A stretch of 64,000 nt of DNA from an uncultured Pseudomonadota bacterium (GTDB taxonomy: Bacteria > Pseudomonadota > Gammaproteobacteria > Burkholderiales > Rhodocyclaceae), in NCBI GenBank assembly GCA_903951825.1, contig CAJBDJ010000074.1, positions 1 to 64,000 on the forward strand, written 5' to 3'. Below, piece by piece: positions 35,908 through 45,273 of this stretch. Every line of letters begins with the position of its first letter. The stretch's first letter is position 1. Below the pieces are notes generated by a model that ran no database searches, was not told where the DNA came from, and was given only the letters and a program-made list of their open reading frames with translations. The position numbers and the translations under genes are program-made.

Positions 35908-37052
35908 GCGGATTGCCGGCTCAAAATTTGGTTGGCCGCGGCAAGCACCTCGGCGACCTGGATATTGTCCATGCACAGCGGCTCGTCATACGGGCAGTTC
36001 TTCGAAAAACAGGGGTCGCAAGTGCGCCACTTGCGGATCACGATATGCCGCTCAAGGTCATACGCCGGCCCGGAGCGCGCCGGATCGGAGACAGCGAAGA
36101 GGGCAACCACCGGCGTCGCAACCGTCACCGCCAGATGCATCGGGCCGGTATCGCCGCTAATCAGCAGGCTGGATCGGCGTAACAGGTCGGGCAAGGCGAT
36201 CAGCGGCAATTGCCCGGCCGACGACCAGGCTCGGTAACCCGCTGGCAGAGGAAGCGCCGCGTTGATGCGCGTCGCCAGTTCCTGACAAAGCCTAGCTTCA
36301 GCGGGTGAGCCGGTCACGACAAAACGCAATTCAGAACGGGATTGAGCCAATTCCAGCGCCGTGGCGACAAAGCGGGCGGGCGGCCAGCGCCGGCTCACCG
36401 TCGAGGCGCCGGGCTGCAAGGCGATGATGCTTGCCGTCTGCCAGCCGCGTGCGGCAAGCGCCGCGTCGACCGCCGCTGCGCCCTCGGCATGAGCCGGCAC
36501 GCTCATGCGTCGATCGCACTCGCCCGTCGCGCCAGCCAGTCTGGCCACGGCCAGACGCTGATCGAGGCCATGACCGAGTTCATCCCAGCCACGCAAAGGT
36601 TGGCGGTTGGTCAGCAGGAAGTTCCAGCGATTGTTGTTGGGCAGCTTGAAAATATGGCGCGCGCCGGACAAATAAGCTAGGGGCGTTGCCTGCGGCTCGT
36701 TGCCGTGAAGTATCACCGCCAGATCGTAATTTTTGAGGCGCCTCGCCAGGCGCCCGAAGCCGCGCCATTTTCCGTCGTAGGGCAGCAGTTCATCCACTTC
36801 GTCCAGTCCGTCGAACAATGCCTTTAACGAGGGATGCACAAGCAGCGTCATCTGCGCCTGCGGGTAGCTTGCCCGCAGCGCCCGCAAACCGGGGGTGGAC
36901 AGCAGGGTATCGCCGAGCGCCGTACAAGATATGGCAAGAATCCGGCGGATCGCCGGCGTCGCCAACTCATCCGCTGAGCGTGGCCGGTGATCGAGCGCAC
37001 GGCGTAGCCTCAGCCAGTGGTAGAGCGACGCTTCCCGCAGTCGTAAACGCAT
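35904..37052 (-). CDS. Family 9 glycosyltransferase (heptosyltransferase type)
   Basis: The 382-residue protein begins with a basic leader and then IRRILAISCTALGDTLLSTPGLRALR (read in parts near 31-56). IIALQPGASTVSRRWPPARF is near 220 and LLISGDTGPMHLAVTVATPVVALF near 299-322. CDPCFSKNCPYDEPLCM near the end gives a Cys cluster shared by many GT9 proteins. The start at 37052 lies 1 base after the deacetylase stop. Confidence 0.87.
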   Translation of the reverse strand: MRLRLREASLYHWLRLRRALDHRPRSADELATPAIRRILAISCTALGDTLLSTPGLRALRASYPQAQMTLLVHPSLKALFDGLDEVDELLPYDGKWRGFGRLARRLKNYDLAVILHGNEPQATPLAYLSGARHIFKLPNNNRWNFLLTNRQPLRGWDELGHGLDQRLAVARLAGATGECDRRMSVPAHAEGAAAVDAALAARGWQTASIIALQPGASTVSRRWPPARFVATALELAQSRSELRFVVTGSPAEARLCQELATRINAALPLPAGYRAWSSAGQLPLIALPDLLRRSSLLISGDTGPMHLAVTVATPVVALFAVSDPARSGPAYDLERHIVIRKWRTCDPCFSKNCPYDEPLCMDNIQVAEVLAAANQILSRQSA

Positions 37053-37053
37053 T

Positions 37054-37878
37054 TCAGCGACCTTTCCCGGCGCTCTTGATGGACAGGTAAAGCAGCGAAA
37101 GGAATGGTCTGCCGTACATCCCCATGCGCCGCCCGAACCAGGCTGCCGGTTTGTCTTTGCAGACAATTCGGGGAATCCGCGCGAGATCGATATGGCGGCG
37201 GACAACACCATGTTCGGTCGTATAAAGATGGGTAAAACCGGCCTCCCTGGCGACGCGCTGATAGGCGGCGTCAAAATAGCCTTGCGGCCAGCAGAGGTGG
37301 GGACTGGCTTCGCCGAGACGCGCCAGCAGGGTCGCCCGTGATGCGGCAAGGTCGTCGGCAAGCGCCGCATCGCGCGCTTTCTGGTCGGCAATCTCGCGAT
37401 CCCAGCGCCGGTGACTGTCGGTATGCGAGTGAAAATCAAAGGTGGCGGCCGCCCGCATGGCCTCAACTTCCGACCAGCGCAGGAACGCCGTATCTTTCTC
37501 CCCTTCGGCCGCGGCCTGCATGGCCTGCCGGTGGCTCGGCAGATCAGGGAGATTGCCCTGCCCGGCGTGCGCCCGCAATGCTCCGTTGCCGATCCAGCCG
37601 GTAATCAGGAAGAGGGTTGCGCGCAGGCCGAATTCTTGCAGGATGGGGTGAGCGTAAACCCAGTTGTCGAGATAACCGTCATCGAAGGTGATCAGCACGT
37701 TTTTTGGGGGAATCTCGCCGCTCGCCAGCGCTTCGGCAAAAGCTGCGGTCGACAGCGTTTTCCAGCCGTTTTTGGCCAACCACGCCATTTGCGCACGGAA
37801 ATTCTCCGGCGAGCAGGTGACTAATCCCGGTTTCGGGCTGATGTGGTGATACATCAGCACGGGCATGGTGCAGCTCAT
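37054..37878 (-). CDS. Polysaccharide deacetylase (NodB-homology, CE4)
   Basis: The 274-residue protein has VLMYHHISPKPG near 7, the metal-binding ITFDDGYLDNWVYAHP near 61 and FDFHSHTDSHRRWDREI near 150 with the His pair. The CE4 motifs are intact. It has no signal peptide, so a cytoplasmic N-deacetylation of a sugar or lipid-linked glycan is likely. Its start overlaps the GT4 stop by 4 bases. Confidence 0.88.
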   Translation of the reverse strand: MSCTMPVLMYHHISPKPGLVTCSPENFRAQMAWLAKNGWKTLSTAAFAEALASGEIPPKNVLITFDDGYLDNWVYAHPILQEFGLRATLFLITGWIGNGALRAHAGQGNLPDLPSHRQAMQAAAEGEKDTAFLRWSEVEAMRAAATFDFHSHTDSHRRWDREIADQKARDAALADDLAASRATLLARLGEASPHLCWPQGYFDAAYQRVAREAGFTHLYTTEHGVVRRHIDLARIPRIVCKDKPAAWFGRRMGMYGRPFLSLLYLSIKSAGKGR

Positions 37879-38963
37879 CGCCCCTCCAGCAACTTCAAAT
37901 AGAGATCTTCCATCCCCTGCGCCATGGCCTGGCGCGAAAACTTGCGGCGCACGAATTGAGCGCCATTGGCGCCCATTCCCTGGCGGAAAATCGGGTCAGC
38001 GAGTAGCCGGCAAATGGCTTCGGCAATTGCCGGGCCATTTTTGACGGGTACCAACAGGCCGCTCTGGCCGTCCTGAACCACTTCCGGCACGCCATCAACA
38101 TCGCTGGCAACTACCGGCAAACCCATGGCGCCGGCCTCGATGAAGGCGGTGCCGAGGGCTTCCTGGTGCGTCGGCAGCACAAAGACATCGAGCGAGGCCA
38201 GTACATTCGTTACGTCACGGCGCAAGCCGAGCAAGTGCACTTTTTCGCCGAGTCCCTCGGCGGCGATGCGGCGGCTCAGGTTTTCCTGCTGCGGCCCGTC
38301 GCCGGCAAAGACAAAATGCACATTGGGAAAGCGCTGCAGGACGGCGGGGACGGCATCCAGAATGTCGCTGTGGCCTTTTTTGCCGCGCAGAATGGCGACG
38401 GTGCCGACCAGCAAGGCGGAGTCGTCCAAACCCAGTTCTTCCCGCAGATCACCGGCTACGGCGGAGCGTTCGTAACGGGAAAAATCAATGCCAGTCACCA
38501 CCGTGGTGATTTTTTCTCGCGGGACGCCGGCGTCAACCAGGGATTTTTCGACAAACTTGCTGACAGTGACGACATGGTCGGGCAGGACGCTGTAAGAGAA
38601 TTTCGAGGTAATCGGCAGCGCTAGGTGCCGGGTGCGGACAATGCGCGGGCGCCGGCCGAAAATACTGCGCGCCGCCATGCCGACGAGCTGTGTGTCGCGT
38701 CCGCTGTGGGTATTGACGATATCGGCGCGAAAACGCTGGATGGTGCTGCGCAGGCGGAAAAGTGCCGGCAAGTCGAGAGCGCCGCGCATGTCGACGGCAA
38801 AGGTTTCAAATCCCGCCTCTTGCGCCCGCTCGAGGATCCGCGCCTGCGGCCGGCTCAAGACCGCCATCTGGTGACCGCGTTCACGCATGGCGATCAACTC
38901 GTTGAGCGTGCGGTTTTCCTGACCGCCCCAGCCCGTCGACGATTCGGTGTGAAGAATGCGCAT
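37875..38963 (-). CDS. Family 4 glycosyltransferase
   Basis: The 362-residue GT-B protein starts MRILHTESSTGWGGQENRTLNE, typical of GT4 enzymes of lipopolysaccharide synthesis. It has FVFAGDGPQQENLSRRIAAEGL near 216 and FVLPTHQEALGTAFIEAGAMGLPVVASD (in parts near 256-283). Its ATG shares a base with the msbA stop (TGATG). Confidence 0.88.
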   Translation of the reverse strand: MRILHTESSTGWGGQENRTLNELIAMRERGHQMAVLSRPQARILERAQEAGFETFAVDMRGALDLPALFRLRSTIQRFRADIVNTHSGRDTQLVGMAARSIFGRRPRIVRTRHLALPITSKFSYSVLPDHVVTVSKFVEKSLVDAGVPREKITTVVTGIDFSRYERSAVAGDLREELGLDDSALLVGTVAILRGKKGHSDILDAVPAVLQRFPNVHFVFAGDGPQQENLSRRIAAEGLGEKVHLLGLRRDVTNVLASLDVFVLPTHQEALGTAFIEAGAMGLPVVASDVDGVPEVVQDGQSGLLVPVKNGPAIAEAICRLLADPIFRQGMGANGAQFVRRKFSRQAMAQGMEDLYLKLLEGR

Positions 38964-40732
38964 CAGGCGACGCCCTCTTCGGCCTTTTGCATTTTGTAGA
39001 GCCGGGCGTAGAGACCGTCGCGCGCCAACAATTCGGCGTGTGAGCCTTCTTCCTGCTTCTGGCCGTGCGCCAGGGCGACGATGCGGTCGGCTCTCTCGAC
39101 GGTAGACAGGCGATGGGCGATGACCAGCGTGCTGCGGCCGCGCATCAAGGCGTCGAGGGCAGCCTGGACGTGGCGCTCGGATTCGGTATCAAGCGCCGAG
39201 GTGGCTTCATCGAGAATCAGGATCGGCGCATCCTTCAGAATCGCCCGCGCAATCGCCAGACGCTGGCGCTGGCCGCCGGAGAGTTTGACGCCGTTTTCGC
39301 CGATCATCGTTTCCAGCCCTTGCGGCAAGATGTCGATGAATTCCAGGGCATGGGCGGCGGCGGCAGCGGCACGGATTTCTTCGCGCGTCGCGGCACGCTT
39401 GCCGCCGTAGGCAATATTGGCGGCAATCGTATCGTTGAAGAGAACCACATCCTGGCTGACCAGGGCGATGTTGTCGCGCAGGCTGCCGAGGCGAATGTGG
39501 TTCAAGGGATGGCCGTCAACGCGAATTTCACCGCCGTCAATGGCGTAAAAACGCGGCAGCAGATTGGCCGCGGTCGTCTTGCCGCTGCCCGAGGGGCCGA
39601 CCAGGGCGACACATTCGCCGGGCTGGATGGTCAGCGACAGCCCGTTCAGCGCCGGACGTTCGGCGCCGGGATAGGTGAACACAACCCGCTCAAACTCGAC
39701 CAGTCCTTTGGCTCGCCCCAAAACCTCGCGGCCTTCATCGTGCTCGGCGGCCTCGTCGATCAGCGAAAAGACACTTTCGGCAGCCGCCAACCCACGCTGT
39801 ATCGGCGCACTGACGTCGGCAATCCGGCGTAAGGGCGGCAGAATCATCAACATCGCGGTGATGAATGAAACGAAACTGCCAACGGTGGTTTGTTCGTTAC
39901 TGGCCTGCTTCAAGGCAACGCCCATGATGATGGCGATACCGGTGGCGGCAAAAAACTGGACGATCGGGCTTTGCGCTGCAGTGGCCAGTGTCGCCCGCAT
40001 TGCCAGGCGACGCTGTTCGCGCACCGATTTGTAAAAACGCGCTTCCTCGTAAGACTGTCCACCAAAAATCTTGACCACCTTGTGCCCCTCGATCGCCTCC
40101 TGCAGCACTTGCGTGATGCGCCCCATCGATTCCTGCTGCCCTTTGGCCACTGCCCGCAAGCGGCGGCTGAAGCTGCGCACGACAAAAGCGATAAACGGTA
40201 CGACGCTGAGCGTGATCAGCGTCAGTTGCCAGTTGAGGTAGAGCAACCAGACCATCAGGCCGACAATCGATAACGAATCCTTGATCAGCGAAGTCAACGC
40301 ATTGGTGGCCGCGCCGGCAACGCCGGTCACATCATAGGCAATGCGCGACATCAGGCGACCAGAGAGATTGTCGCTGTAGTAGCGTGTCGGCAGCCGCACC
40401 ATGCGGGCGAACATCGCCTGACGCAGTTCGCTGACCACATTGTTCGAGACCCAGCTCATGGCGTATTCGCCGACGAAGCCGAAAACCGCGCGGGCGAGAA
40501 AAATACCCATGATCGCCAGCGGATAGATCAGCCAGTCCCACGACCCGGCACTACTGGAAAAACCGTCATCGAGCAGTTTTTTCATCATCGCTGGAAAAAC
40601 TGGCTCGGCGAGTGCCGACAAGCCCATGGCGACGAGGCCGATGGCAAAAACCTTCCAGTACGGACGAACGTAGGTCAGTAGCCGCAAATACAGTTGGCGA
40701 CTGGTCATTTCACCCGGGTGTGCGGTAGCCAT
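38963..40732 (-). CDS. msbA: Lipid A/lipopolysaccharide flippase MsbA (ABC exporter)
   Basis: The 589-residue half-transporter has six membrane helices (about 1-310) and an ATPase domain. Walker A is ALVGPSGSGKTTAANLL near 378, the signature is KLSGGQRQRLAIARAI near 480 and Walker B is ILILDEATSALDTESERH near 503. Length and order match MsbA, which flips core-lipid A across the inner membrane. Placement inside the sugar operon ties export to synthesis. Confidence 0.9.
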   Translation of the reverse strand: MATAHPGEMTSRQLYLRLLTYVRPYWKVFAIGLVAMGLSALAEPVFPAMMKKLLDDGFSSSAGSWDWLIYPLAIMGIFLARAVFGFVGEYAMSWVSNNVVSELRQAMFARMVRLPTRYYSDNLSGRLMSRIAYDVTGVAGAATNALTSLIKDSLSIVGLMVWLLYLNWQLTLITLSVVPFIAFVVRSFSRRLRAVAKGQQESMGRITQVLQEAIEGHKVVKIFGGQSYEEARFYKSVREQRRLAMRATLATAAQSPIVQFFAATGIAIIMGVALKQASNEQTTVGSFVSFITAMLMILPPLRRIADVSAPIQRGLAAAESVFSLIDEAAEHDEGREVLGRAKGLVEFERVVFTYPGAERPALNGLSLTIQPGECVALVGPSGSGKTTAANLLPRFYAIDGGEIRVDGHPLNHIRLGSLRDNIALVSQDVVLFNDTIAANIAYGGKRAATREEIRAAAAAAHALEFIDILPQGLETMIGENGVKLSGGQRQRLAIARAILKDAPILILDEATSALDTESERHVQAALDALMRGRSTLVIAHRLSTVERADRIVALAHGQKQEEGSHAELLARDGLYARLYKMQKAEEGVA

Positions 40733-40737
40733 GAAAA

Positions 40738-42030
40738 TCAGAGCCGCCAGATTTTGAAATCGTGAGCGGGCACCGGCGACCAGTTGAGGGTGGCCTTGAC
40801 ATCAACGATCACTGCCGCCGGTTTGACGTAGACAGCCATGTCGGCGACCTGCAGCGCGGCGTAGCAGGTATGCGCGACGGCCAGCACGAGGGCATCGGCG
40901 GCGCCCATTTCGGCCGCCGGAAGCAGCCGGATTCCGTACTCATGCCAGGCCTCGTCGGCATCAGCCTCAGGGTCGGCGACAGCAACCTCAACCCCGTAGC
41001 TTTGCAGTTCGCGGACGATATCCGGCACTTTCGAATTCCTCACATCCGGGCAGTTTTCCTTGAACGTCAGACCGAGCACATTAACGCGGGCACCACGAAT
41101 CCCCGAACCGTTAGCAATCATCAGCTTGATGGTTTTTTCGGCGATGAATTTCCCCATGCCGTCATTGATACGCCGTCCGGCCAGAATCACCTCGGGGTGA
41201 TAACCGAGAATTTCCGCCTTGTGCGTCAGATAGTAGGGATCGACGCCAATGCAGTGGCCGCCGACGAGACCGGGGCGAAAGGGCAGGAAATTCCATTTGG
41301 TGCCGGCGGCCTGCAGGACTTCGGTGGTATCGATGCCGATGCGGTCGAAAATGATCGCCAACTCGTTCATGAAGGCGATATTCAGATCGCGCTGGGCGTT
41401 TTCGATAACCTTGGCCGCCTCGGCGACCTTGATGCTTGAGGCGCGGTGGACGCCGGCGCGTACCACCGATTCGTAAAGCGCCGCGACCCGCTCAAGGGTC
41501 GCCGGGGTATCGCCGGAAACCACCTTGGTAATCGTCGTCAAGGTATGAACGCGATCGCCAGGATTGATGCGCTCGGGTGAATAGCCGACAAAGAAATCTT
41601 CACGCCACTTGAGTCCCGAGACTTTTTCGAGCACCGGGATGCACACTTCTTCGGTGGCACCCGGATAAACCGTGGACTCGTAAATAACCGTCGCGCCTCG
41701 CTTGATGTACTTGCCGACAAACTCGGAGGCGCCGACGAGCGCCGCAAAATCCGGCCGCCGCGCCTCATCGACGGGGGTTGGCACGGCGACGATCAGGTAA
41801 TCAGCAGCGGCGAGCAAGGCCGGGTCGGCTGAAATTTGCAGTTGCCCGGCCTGTTTGAGGCCATCACCGCCGACCTCGCCGGTCGGATCCTCGCCGGCGA
41901 GCAGCAAGGCAACCTTGCGTGCCGAGACATCGAAACCAATGGTCGGACGAACCCGGCCAAATTCGACTGCCAGGGGCAGGCCGACATAACCCAACCCAAC
42001 GACGGCAACGACTTCCTGAGGATGATCCAT
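40738..42030 (-). CDS. Nucleotide-sugar 6-dehydrogenase (TviB/WbpO-like)
   Basis: The 430-residue enzyme has the NAD-binding VVAVVGLGYVGLPLAVEFG near residue 6, YESTVYPGATEEVC near 114 and the catalytic Cys in RPGLVGGHCIGVDPYYLTHKA near 250. This arrangement matches UDP-GlcNAc/GalNAc 6-dehydrogenases such as TviB and WbpO more than UDP-glucose dehydrogenase. The product would be an N-acetyl-uronic acid nucleotide. ATG 42030 is chosen over a GTG three codons earlier. No Shine-Dalgarno site is visible, and a TATAAT stands 23 bases upstream. Confidence 0.85.
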   Translation of the reverse strand: MDHPQEVVAVVGLGYVGLPLAVEFGRVRPTIGFDVSARKVALLLAGEDPTGEVGGDGLKQAGQLQISADPALLAAADYLIVAVPTPVDEARRPDFAALVGASEFVGKYIKRGATVIYESTVYPGATEEVCIPVLEKVSGLKWREDFFVGYSPERINPGDRVHTLTTITKVVSGDTPATLERVAALYESVVRAGVHRASSIKVAEAAKVIENAQRDLNIAFMNELAIIFDRIGIDTTEVLQAAGTKWNFLPFRPGLVGGHCIGVDPYYLTHKAEILGYHPEVILAGRRINDGMGKFIAEKTIKLMIANGSGIRGARVNVLGLTFKENCPDVRNSKVPDIVRELQSYGVEVAVADPEADADEAWHEYGIRLLPAAEMGAADALVLAVAHTCYAALQVADMAVYVKPAAVIVDVKATLNWSPVPAHDFKIWRL

Positions 42031-42053
42031 GGCTTGCACGCTAAATAAAATCG

Positions 42054-42059
42054 ATTATA
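42054..42059 (-). promoter_or_regulatory. -10 box (TATAAT) inside the glycan operon
   Basis: A perfect TATAAT overlaps the stop codon of the GT4 gene and lies 23 bases before the dehydrogenase ATG. It may be an internal promoter giving the dehydrogenase-msbA part independent expression. The -35 region is weak. Confidence 0.4.
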
Positions 42060-43221
42060 ACCCGCGCCCAAGCGGCGCCTCTGAAGCCAGGCGGCGGTAA
42101 AGCGCCAACAAGCGTTCGGCCATCGCCTCCAGCGTCAGCGGGACGGCCGCCGTGCGCGCCGCTGAACGCATTTGCAGGTTGCCGGCGCCGGCCGCAAGCG
42201 CGTCAAGGCGACAAGTCAGAGCCTGATGATCGAGGGCATCAACGACCCAGCCGTTTTCGCCGTCGCGAATCCACTCGCGGGCGCCGCAAGTAGTCGACGT
42301 CAGTACCGGCAAACCGCAGGCCAGCGCCTCCAGTGCCGCGTTGGGGCAGGGATCGTAGAGGGTCGGCAAAACAAAACCGTCGGCCGCCCCGTACCACGGC
42401 CGAACATCCTGCAGCGGGCCGGTGAAGTGGGTGCGCCCGGCGATCCCGAGCCGGGTGGCGAGCGCCGCCATTGCCGCTCGCCGGCGATCTGCCCCGACAA
42501 TCACCAGATGCGCCCGCTCGTCGGCCATGCCGGCCAAGGCGCGCAATAGCTGCGGAACCCCTTTGCGCTCAAAACCGCTACCGACAAACAGCAATAGCGG
42601 TGCCGCCGGCGGAATCCCGGCCGCCTCGCGGGTAGCGGCGCGAAAGGTATCAGCCAGGGTCGGGCTGAAAAGTTCGGTATCGACGCCGTTGTAGATAACC
42701 ACCAGCTGGCTGCGCTCAACACCATAAATGGCATGAATTTCCTCGGCCACCATCTGTGAATTGCAGATCACCGCCCGCAGCGACGGGTGGCGCAACATCT
42801 CGGCCTCGGCGGCGAGCACGTAGCGATGGTAGGGCGAGCAAGCTTGGGCAAGTCGTTGCGGCCAGTTCAGGACGCGCTGGCGATGCTTCAACCAGGCGGC
42901 ATGAAGGCCGTCACCGGCGCGAAAAATCATGGCGCCGGGAATCCGCTCATGCGACTGGGTAATATCGAAGCCCCCCTTGGTCATCTCCAGCTGGGCGGCA
43001 ATGGCAAAGCTGCGATCGCGTGCGGCGCGCCCCCCGAACAATCGTGAATAGGGCGGGTCGCAGCGTATCTGGCGAAAGCCGCCGGCGGTGGCGCCGGACC
43101 AGTTACGGGTGATCAGGGTCACTTCGGCACCGTCGCCGGCCAGCGCCCCGAGCGCCCGTTCGACAAAGCGTTCGGCGCCGCCAAACGGGTTGTAGCGCTG
43201 GCGAATGAGGGCGATTTTCAA
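42055..43221 (-). CDS. Family 4 glycosyltransferase
   Basis: The 388-residue GT-B protein starts LKIALIRQRYNPFGGAERFVERAL, a common GT4 opening. LLFVGSGFERKGVPQLLRAL is near 195 and FVLPTLYDPCPNAALEALACGLPVLTS near 285-311. There is no ATG at the right place: TTG at 43221 overlaps the stop of the preceding gene (TTGA), and the reading frame upstream of it lies inside that gene. Donor and acceptor are unknown. Confidence 0.87.
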   Translation of the reverse strand: MKIALIRQRYNPFGGAERFVERALGALAGDGAEVTLITRNWSGATAGGFRQIRCDPPYSRLFGGRAARDRSFAIAAQLEMTKGGFDITQSHERIPGAMIFRAGDGLHAAWLKHRQRVLNWPQRLAQACSPYHRYVLAAEAEMLRHPSLRAVICNSQMVAEEIHAIYGVERSQLVVIYNGVDTELFSPTLADTFRAATREAAGIPPAAPLLLFVGSGFERKGVPQLLRALAGMADERAHLVIVGADRRRAAMAALATRLGIAGRTHFTGPLQDVRPWYGAADGFVLPTLYDPCPNAALEALACGLPVLTSTTCGAREWIRDGENGWVVDALDHQALTCRLDALAAGAGNLQMRSAARTAAVPLTLEAMAERLLALYRRLASEAPLGRGL

Positions 43222-44312
43222 GGGGCCAGCAGCTCGTGGACGGCCGTCAGCACCTGACTGACTGGCAAGGAAGCCAGACAATCGCTGATCTTGCCGCCGC
43301 CGCAACCATCAACGCCGCACGGCCGGCACGGGTGGCGGCCGCTACTGACGACGCGAAACGGGACGCCCCATGGCCCCCACTGCTGGTCGCCGGAGGGGCC
43401 GAAAAGCGCCAGCGTCGGCGTGCCGACGGCGGCCGCCATGTGCATTGGTGCCGAATCGACACCAATGAACAATTTGGCGGCCTGGGTTAGCGCGGCCATT
43501 TCCTTCAGCGACAAGCGGCCACCCAGGCTGAAAGCCGGCCGCCGCAGTCGTCCCTGAATCGCCTCCAGCATGTGTTTCTCGTCGTTGCTCGGGGCGGCGG
43601 TGAGTACAACGGCGTGACCTTCTTCGTGTAGGAGATCAATCAGCGCCGCCATGCTGGCCGCCGGCCAGCATTTGAAAAACCAGCGCGAAGCCGGATGAAT
43701 GTGGATGAAATCACCGCCGGCCAGGCCAAATCCGGCCAAATGTTCGCCGACGCGGGCAACCGCCGCCGCCCCGGCGACCAGCGTCAGGCGCCGCTCATCG
43801 GAGGCCGGCTGGATACCGAGGCGGCGCAAGGAATCGAGACTGGTTTCGACCATGTGACGACGCGCGTTGTGCTGCGACTGTAAATGCGTAAAGCTCGCCG
43901 CCCAGAAGCGCCGGCGCCCCTTGACCTGCGGCGCGAGCGACCAGCGCGGCCTGAGCAGTCGGGACAACCAGGCGCCGCGCCAATGCTCGGTCAGGTGAAT
44001 GATCAAATCGTAGTGACGCGCCTGCAAGGTGGCGAGCAAGCGGAGTTCGGCACGCACCTGAGCCGCGACGCCGAGCTTTTTCCATTGGCGGTCAATGACG
44101 TGAACCGTCGCAACCGCCGGGTGCAGGGTCAGCATCTCAGCGGTATCGGCGTAGACCAGCGCATCCACCTCGAGCTGCGGGATATGGTTCTTGAGCACGG
44201 AAAAAACCGGCGAGCTGACGAGAACGTCGCCGTGATGACGCAATTTGATCACCAGAACACGCTTGATCTGGTCAAGCGGTATGGCATCAGACAAGGGATT
44301 GAAGGTTTCCAT
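43218..44312 (-). CDS. Family 9 glycosyltransferase (WaaQ/heptosyltransferase III-like)
   Basis: The 364-residue protein heads the glycan operon. IKRVLVIKLRHHGDVLVSSPVF near 16 has the GT9 acceptor-site Asp, IHIHPASRWFFKCWP near 193 matches heptosyltransferase III (WaaQ), and LFIGVDSAPMHMAAAVGTPTLALFGP is near 277-303. WaaQ adds a side-chain heptose to the LPS core. The start METFNPL at 44312 is preceded by TAAAAT with only 7 bases between and no Shine-Dalgarno site. Confidence 0.87.
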   Translation of the reverse strand: METFNPLSDAIPLDQIKRVLVIKLRHHGDVLVSSPVFSVLKNHIPQLEVDALVYADTAEMLTLHPAVATVHVIDRQWKKLGVAAQVRAELRLLATLQARHYDLIIHLTEHWRGAWLSRLLRPRWSLAPQVKGRRRFWAASFTHLQSQHNARRHMVETSLDSLRRLGIQPASDERRLTLVAGAAAVARVGEHLAGFGLAGGDFIHIHPASRWFFKCWPAASMAALIDLLHEEGHAVVLTAAPSNDEKHMLEAIQGRLRRPAFSLGGRLSLKEMAALTQAAKLFIGVDSAPMHMAAAVGTPTLALFGPSGDQQWGPWGVPFRVVSSGRHPCRPCGVDGCGGGKISDCLASLPVSQVLTAVHELLAP

Positions 44313-44319
44313 GGCGGCT

Positions 44320-44325
44320 ATTTTA
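44320..44325 (-). promoter_or_regulatory. -10-like box (TAAAAT) 7 bases before the first ATG of the glycan operon
   Basis: The box suggests the operon message starts at or next to the AUG of the WaaQ-like gene. No ribosome site is present in the 7 bases between. Confidence 0.4.
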
Positions 44326-44404
44326 GCGTCCGGCGCAACGCCGATTGCCGCAAAATTCCGCCACACGCCTTCGCCACCTGAACATCCGGTGCGCAATCCG
44401 GCAC

Positions 44405-44410
44405 TAGAAT
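44405..44410 (+). promoter_or_regulatory. -10-like box (TAGAAT) 8 bases before the EamA ATG
   Basis: There is no Shine-Dalgarno site in the gap, so the message could be leaderless. The -35 region is not convincing. Confidence 0.4.
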
Positions 44411-44418
44411 GACCGCCT

Positions 44419-45273
44419 ATGCAGCGCTTCTCCCCTTTTCTCTTCGTTTTTCTCTGGAGTACCGGCTTTATCGGCGCCAAATACGGTTTGCCGTACACCG
44501 AGCCGCTATCATTCCTGCTGACCCGTTATGGCCTGGTGATCACGCTGATGCTCGGCATCGCCCTGGCGACGCGTGCACCCTGGCCGCTTGAGCCGCTGCA
44601 ATGGCTGCATATTGGCATTTCCGGCGTGCTTGTTCATGCGGTTTATCTCGGCGGGGTGTTTGTCGCCATCAAACACGGCTTGCCGGCCGGCGTCACGGCG
44701 CTAGTCGTCGGCCTGCAGCCCTTGCTCACCGCGTTCGGCGCCGGCTGTTTTCTCGGTGAAAAGGTGAATACCCGGCAATGGACGGGATTGGGGCTTGGCT
44801 TTGTCGGCGTCAGCCTGGTCGTTGCAGATAAATTTGGCACGCTTGCCGCGCTCGGGCCGATGCTTGTTCCAGCACTTGTTGCCTTGCTCGGGATCACCGC
44901 CGGGACGCTCTACCAAAAGCGCTTCTGTGCCAAGTTTGACTTGCGCACCGGTGCCGTCATCCAGTTTGTGCCAACTGCCATCGTCACCGCCATTGCCGTC
45001 GCGTTCTTTGAAAATTATCAGATCGAATGGACGGGTTCTTTCATCTTCGCTCTCGGCTGGCTGGTGCTGGTTTTGTCGATAGGCGCCATCAGCCTGCTCA
45101 ACCTGTTGATTCGCAGCGGCAGCGCCGTCAATGTGGCGAGCTTGTTTTACCTGACGCCGCCGACCACTGCCCTGATTGCCTGGGTGATTTTTGGTGAAAC
45201 CCTGACACCGACCGCAATCATCGGCATGGTGATCGCCGTCAGCGGCGTTTATCTCGTCGCGCGGCCGAAATGA
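44419..45273 (+). CDS. EamA-family (DMT) transporter
   Basis: The 284-residue protein has about ten membrane helices in two EamA repeats ([21 protein letters not shown] near 95 and [21 protein letters not shown] near 240). Family members export amino acids, metabolites or sugars. The substrate is unknown. Its stop overlaps the ruvC start by 4 bases (ATGA), so it is cotranscribed with ruvC-ruvA. Confidence 0.88.
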   Translation: MQRFSPFLFVFLWSTGFIGAKYGLPYTEPLSFLLTRYGLVITLMLGIALATRAPWPLEPLQWLHIGISGVLVHAVYLGGVFVAIKHGLPAGVTALVVGLQPLLTAFGAGCFLGEKVNTRQWTGLGLGFVGVSLVVADKFGTLAALGPMLVPALVALLGITAGTLYQKRFCAKFDLRTGAVIQFVPTAIVTAIAVAFFENYQIEWTGSFIFALGWLVLVLSIGAISLLNLLIRSGSAVNVASLFYLTPPTTALIAWVIFGETLTPTAIIGMVIAVSGVYLVARPK

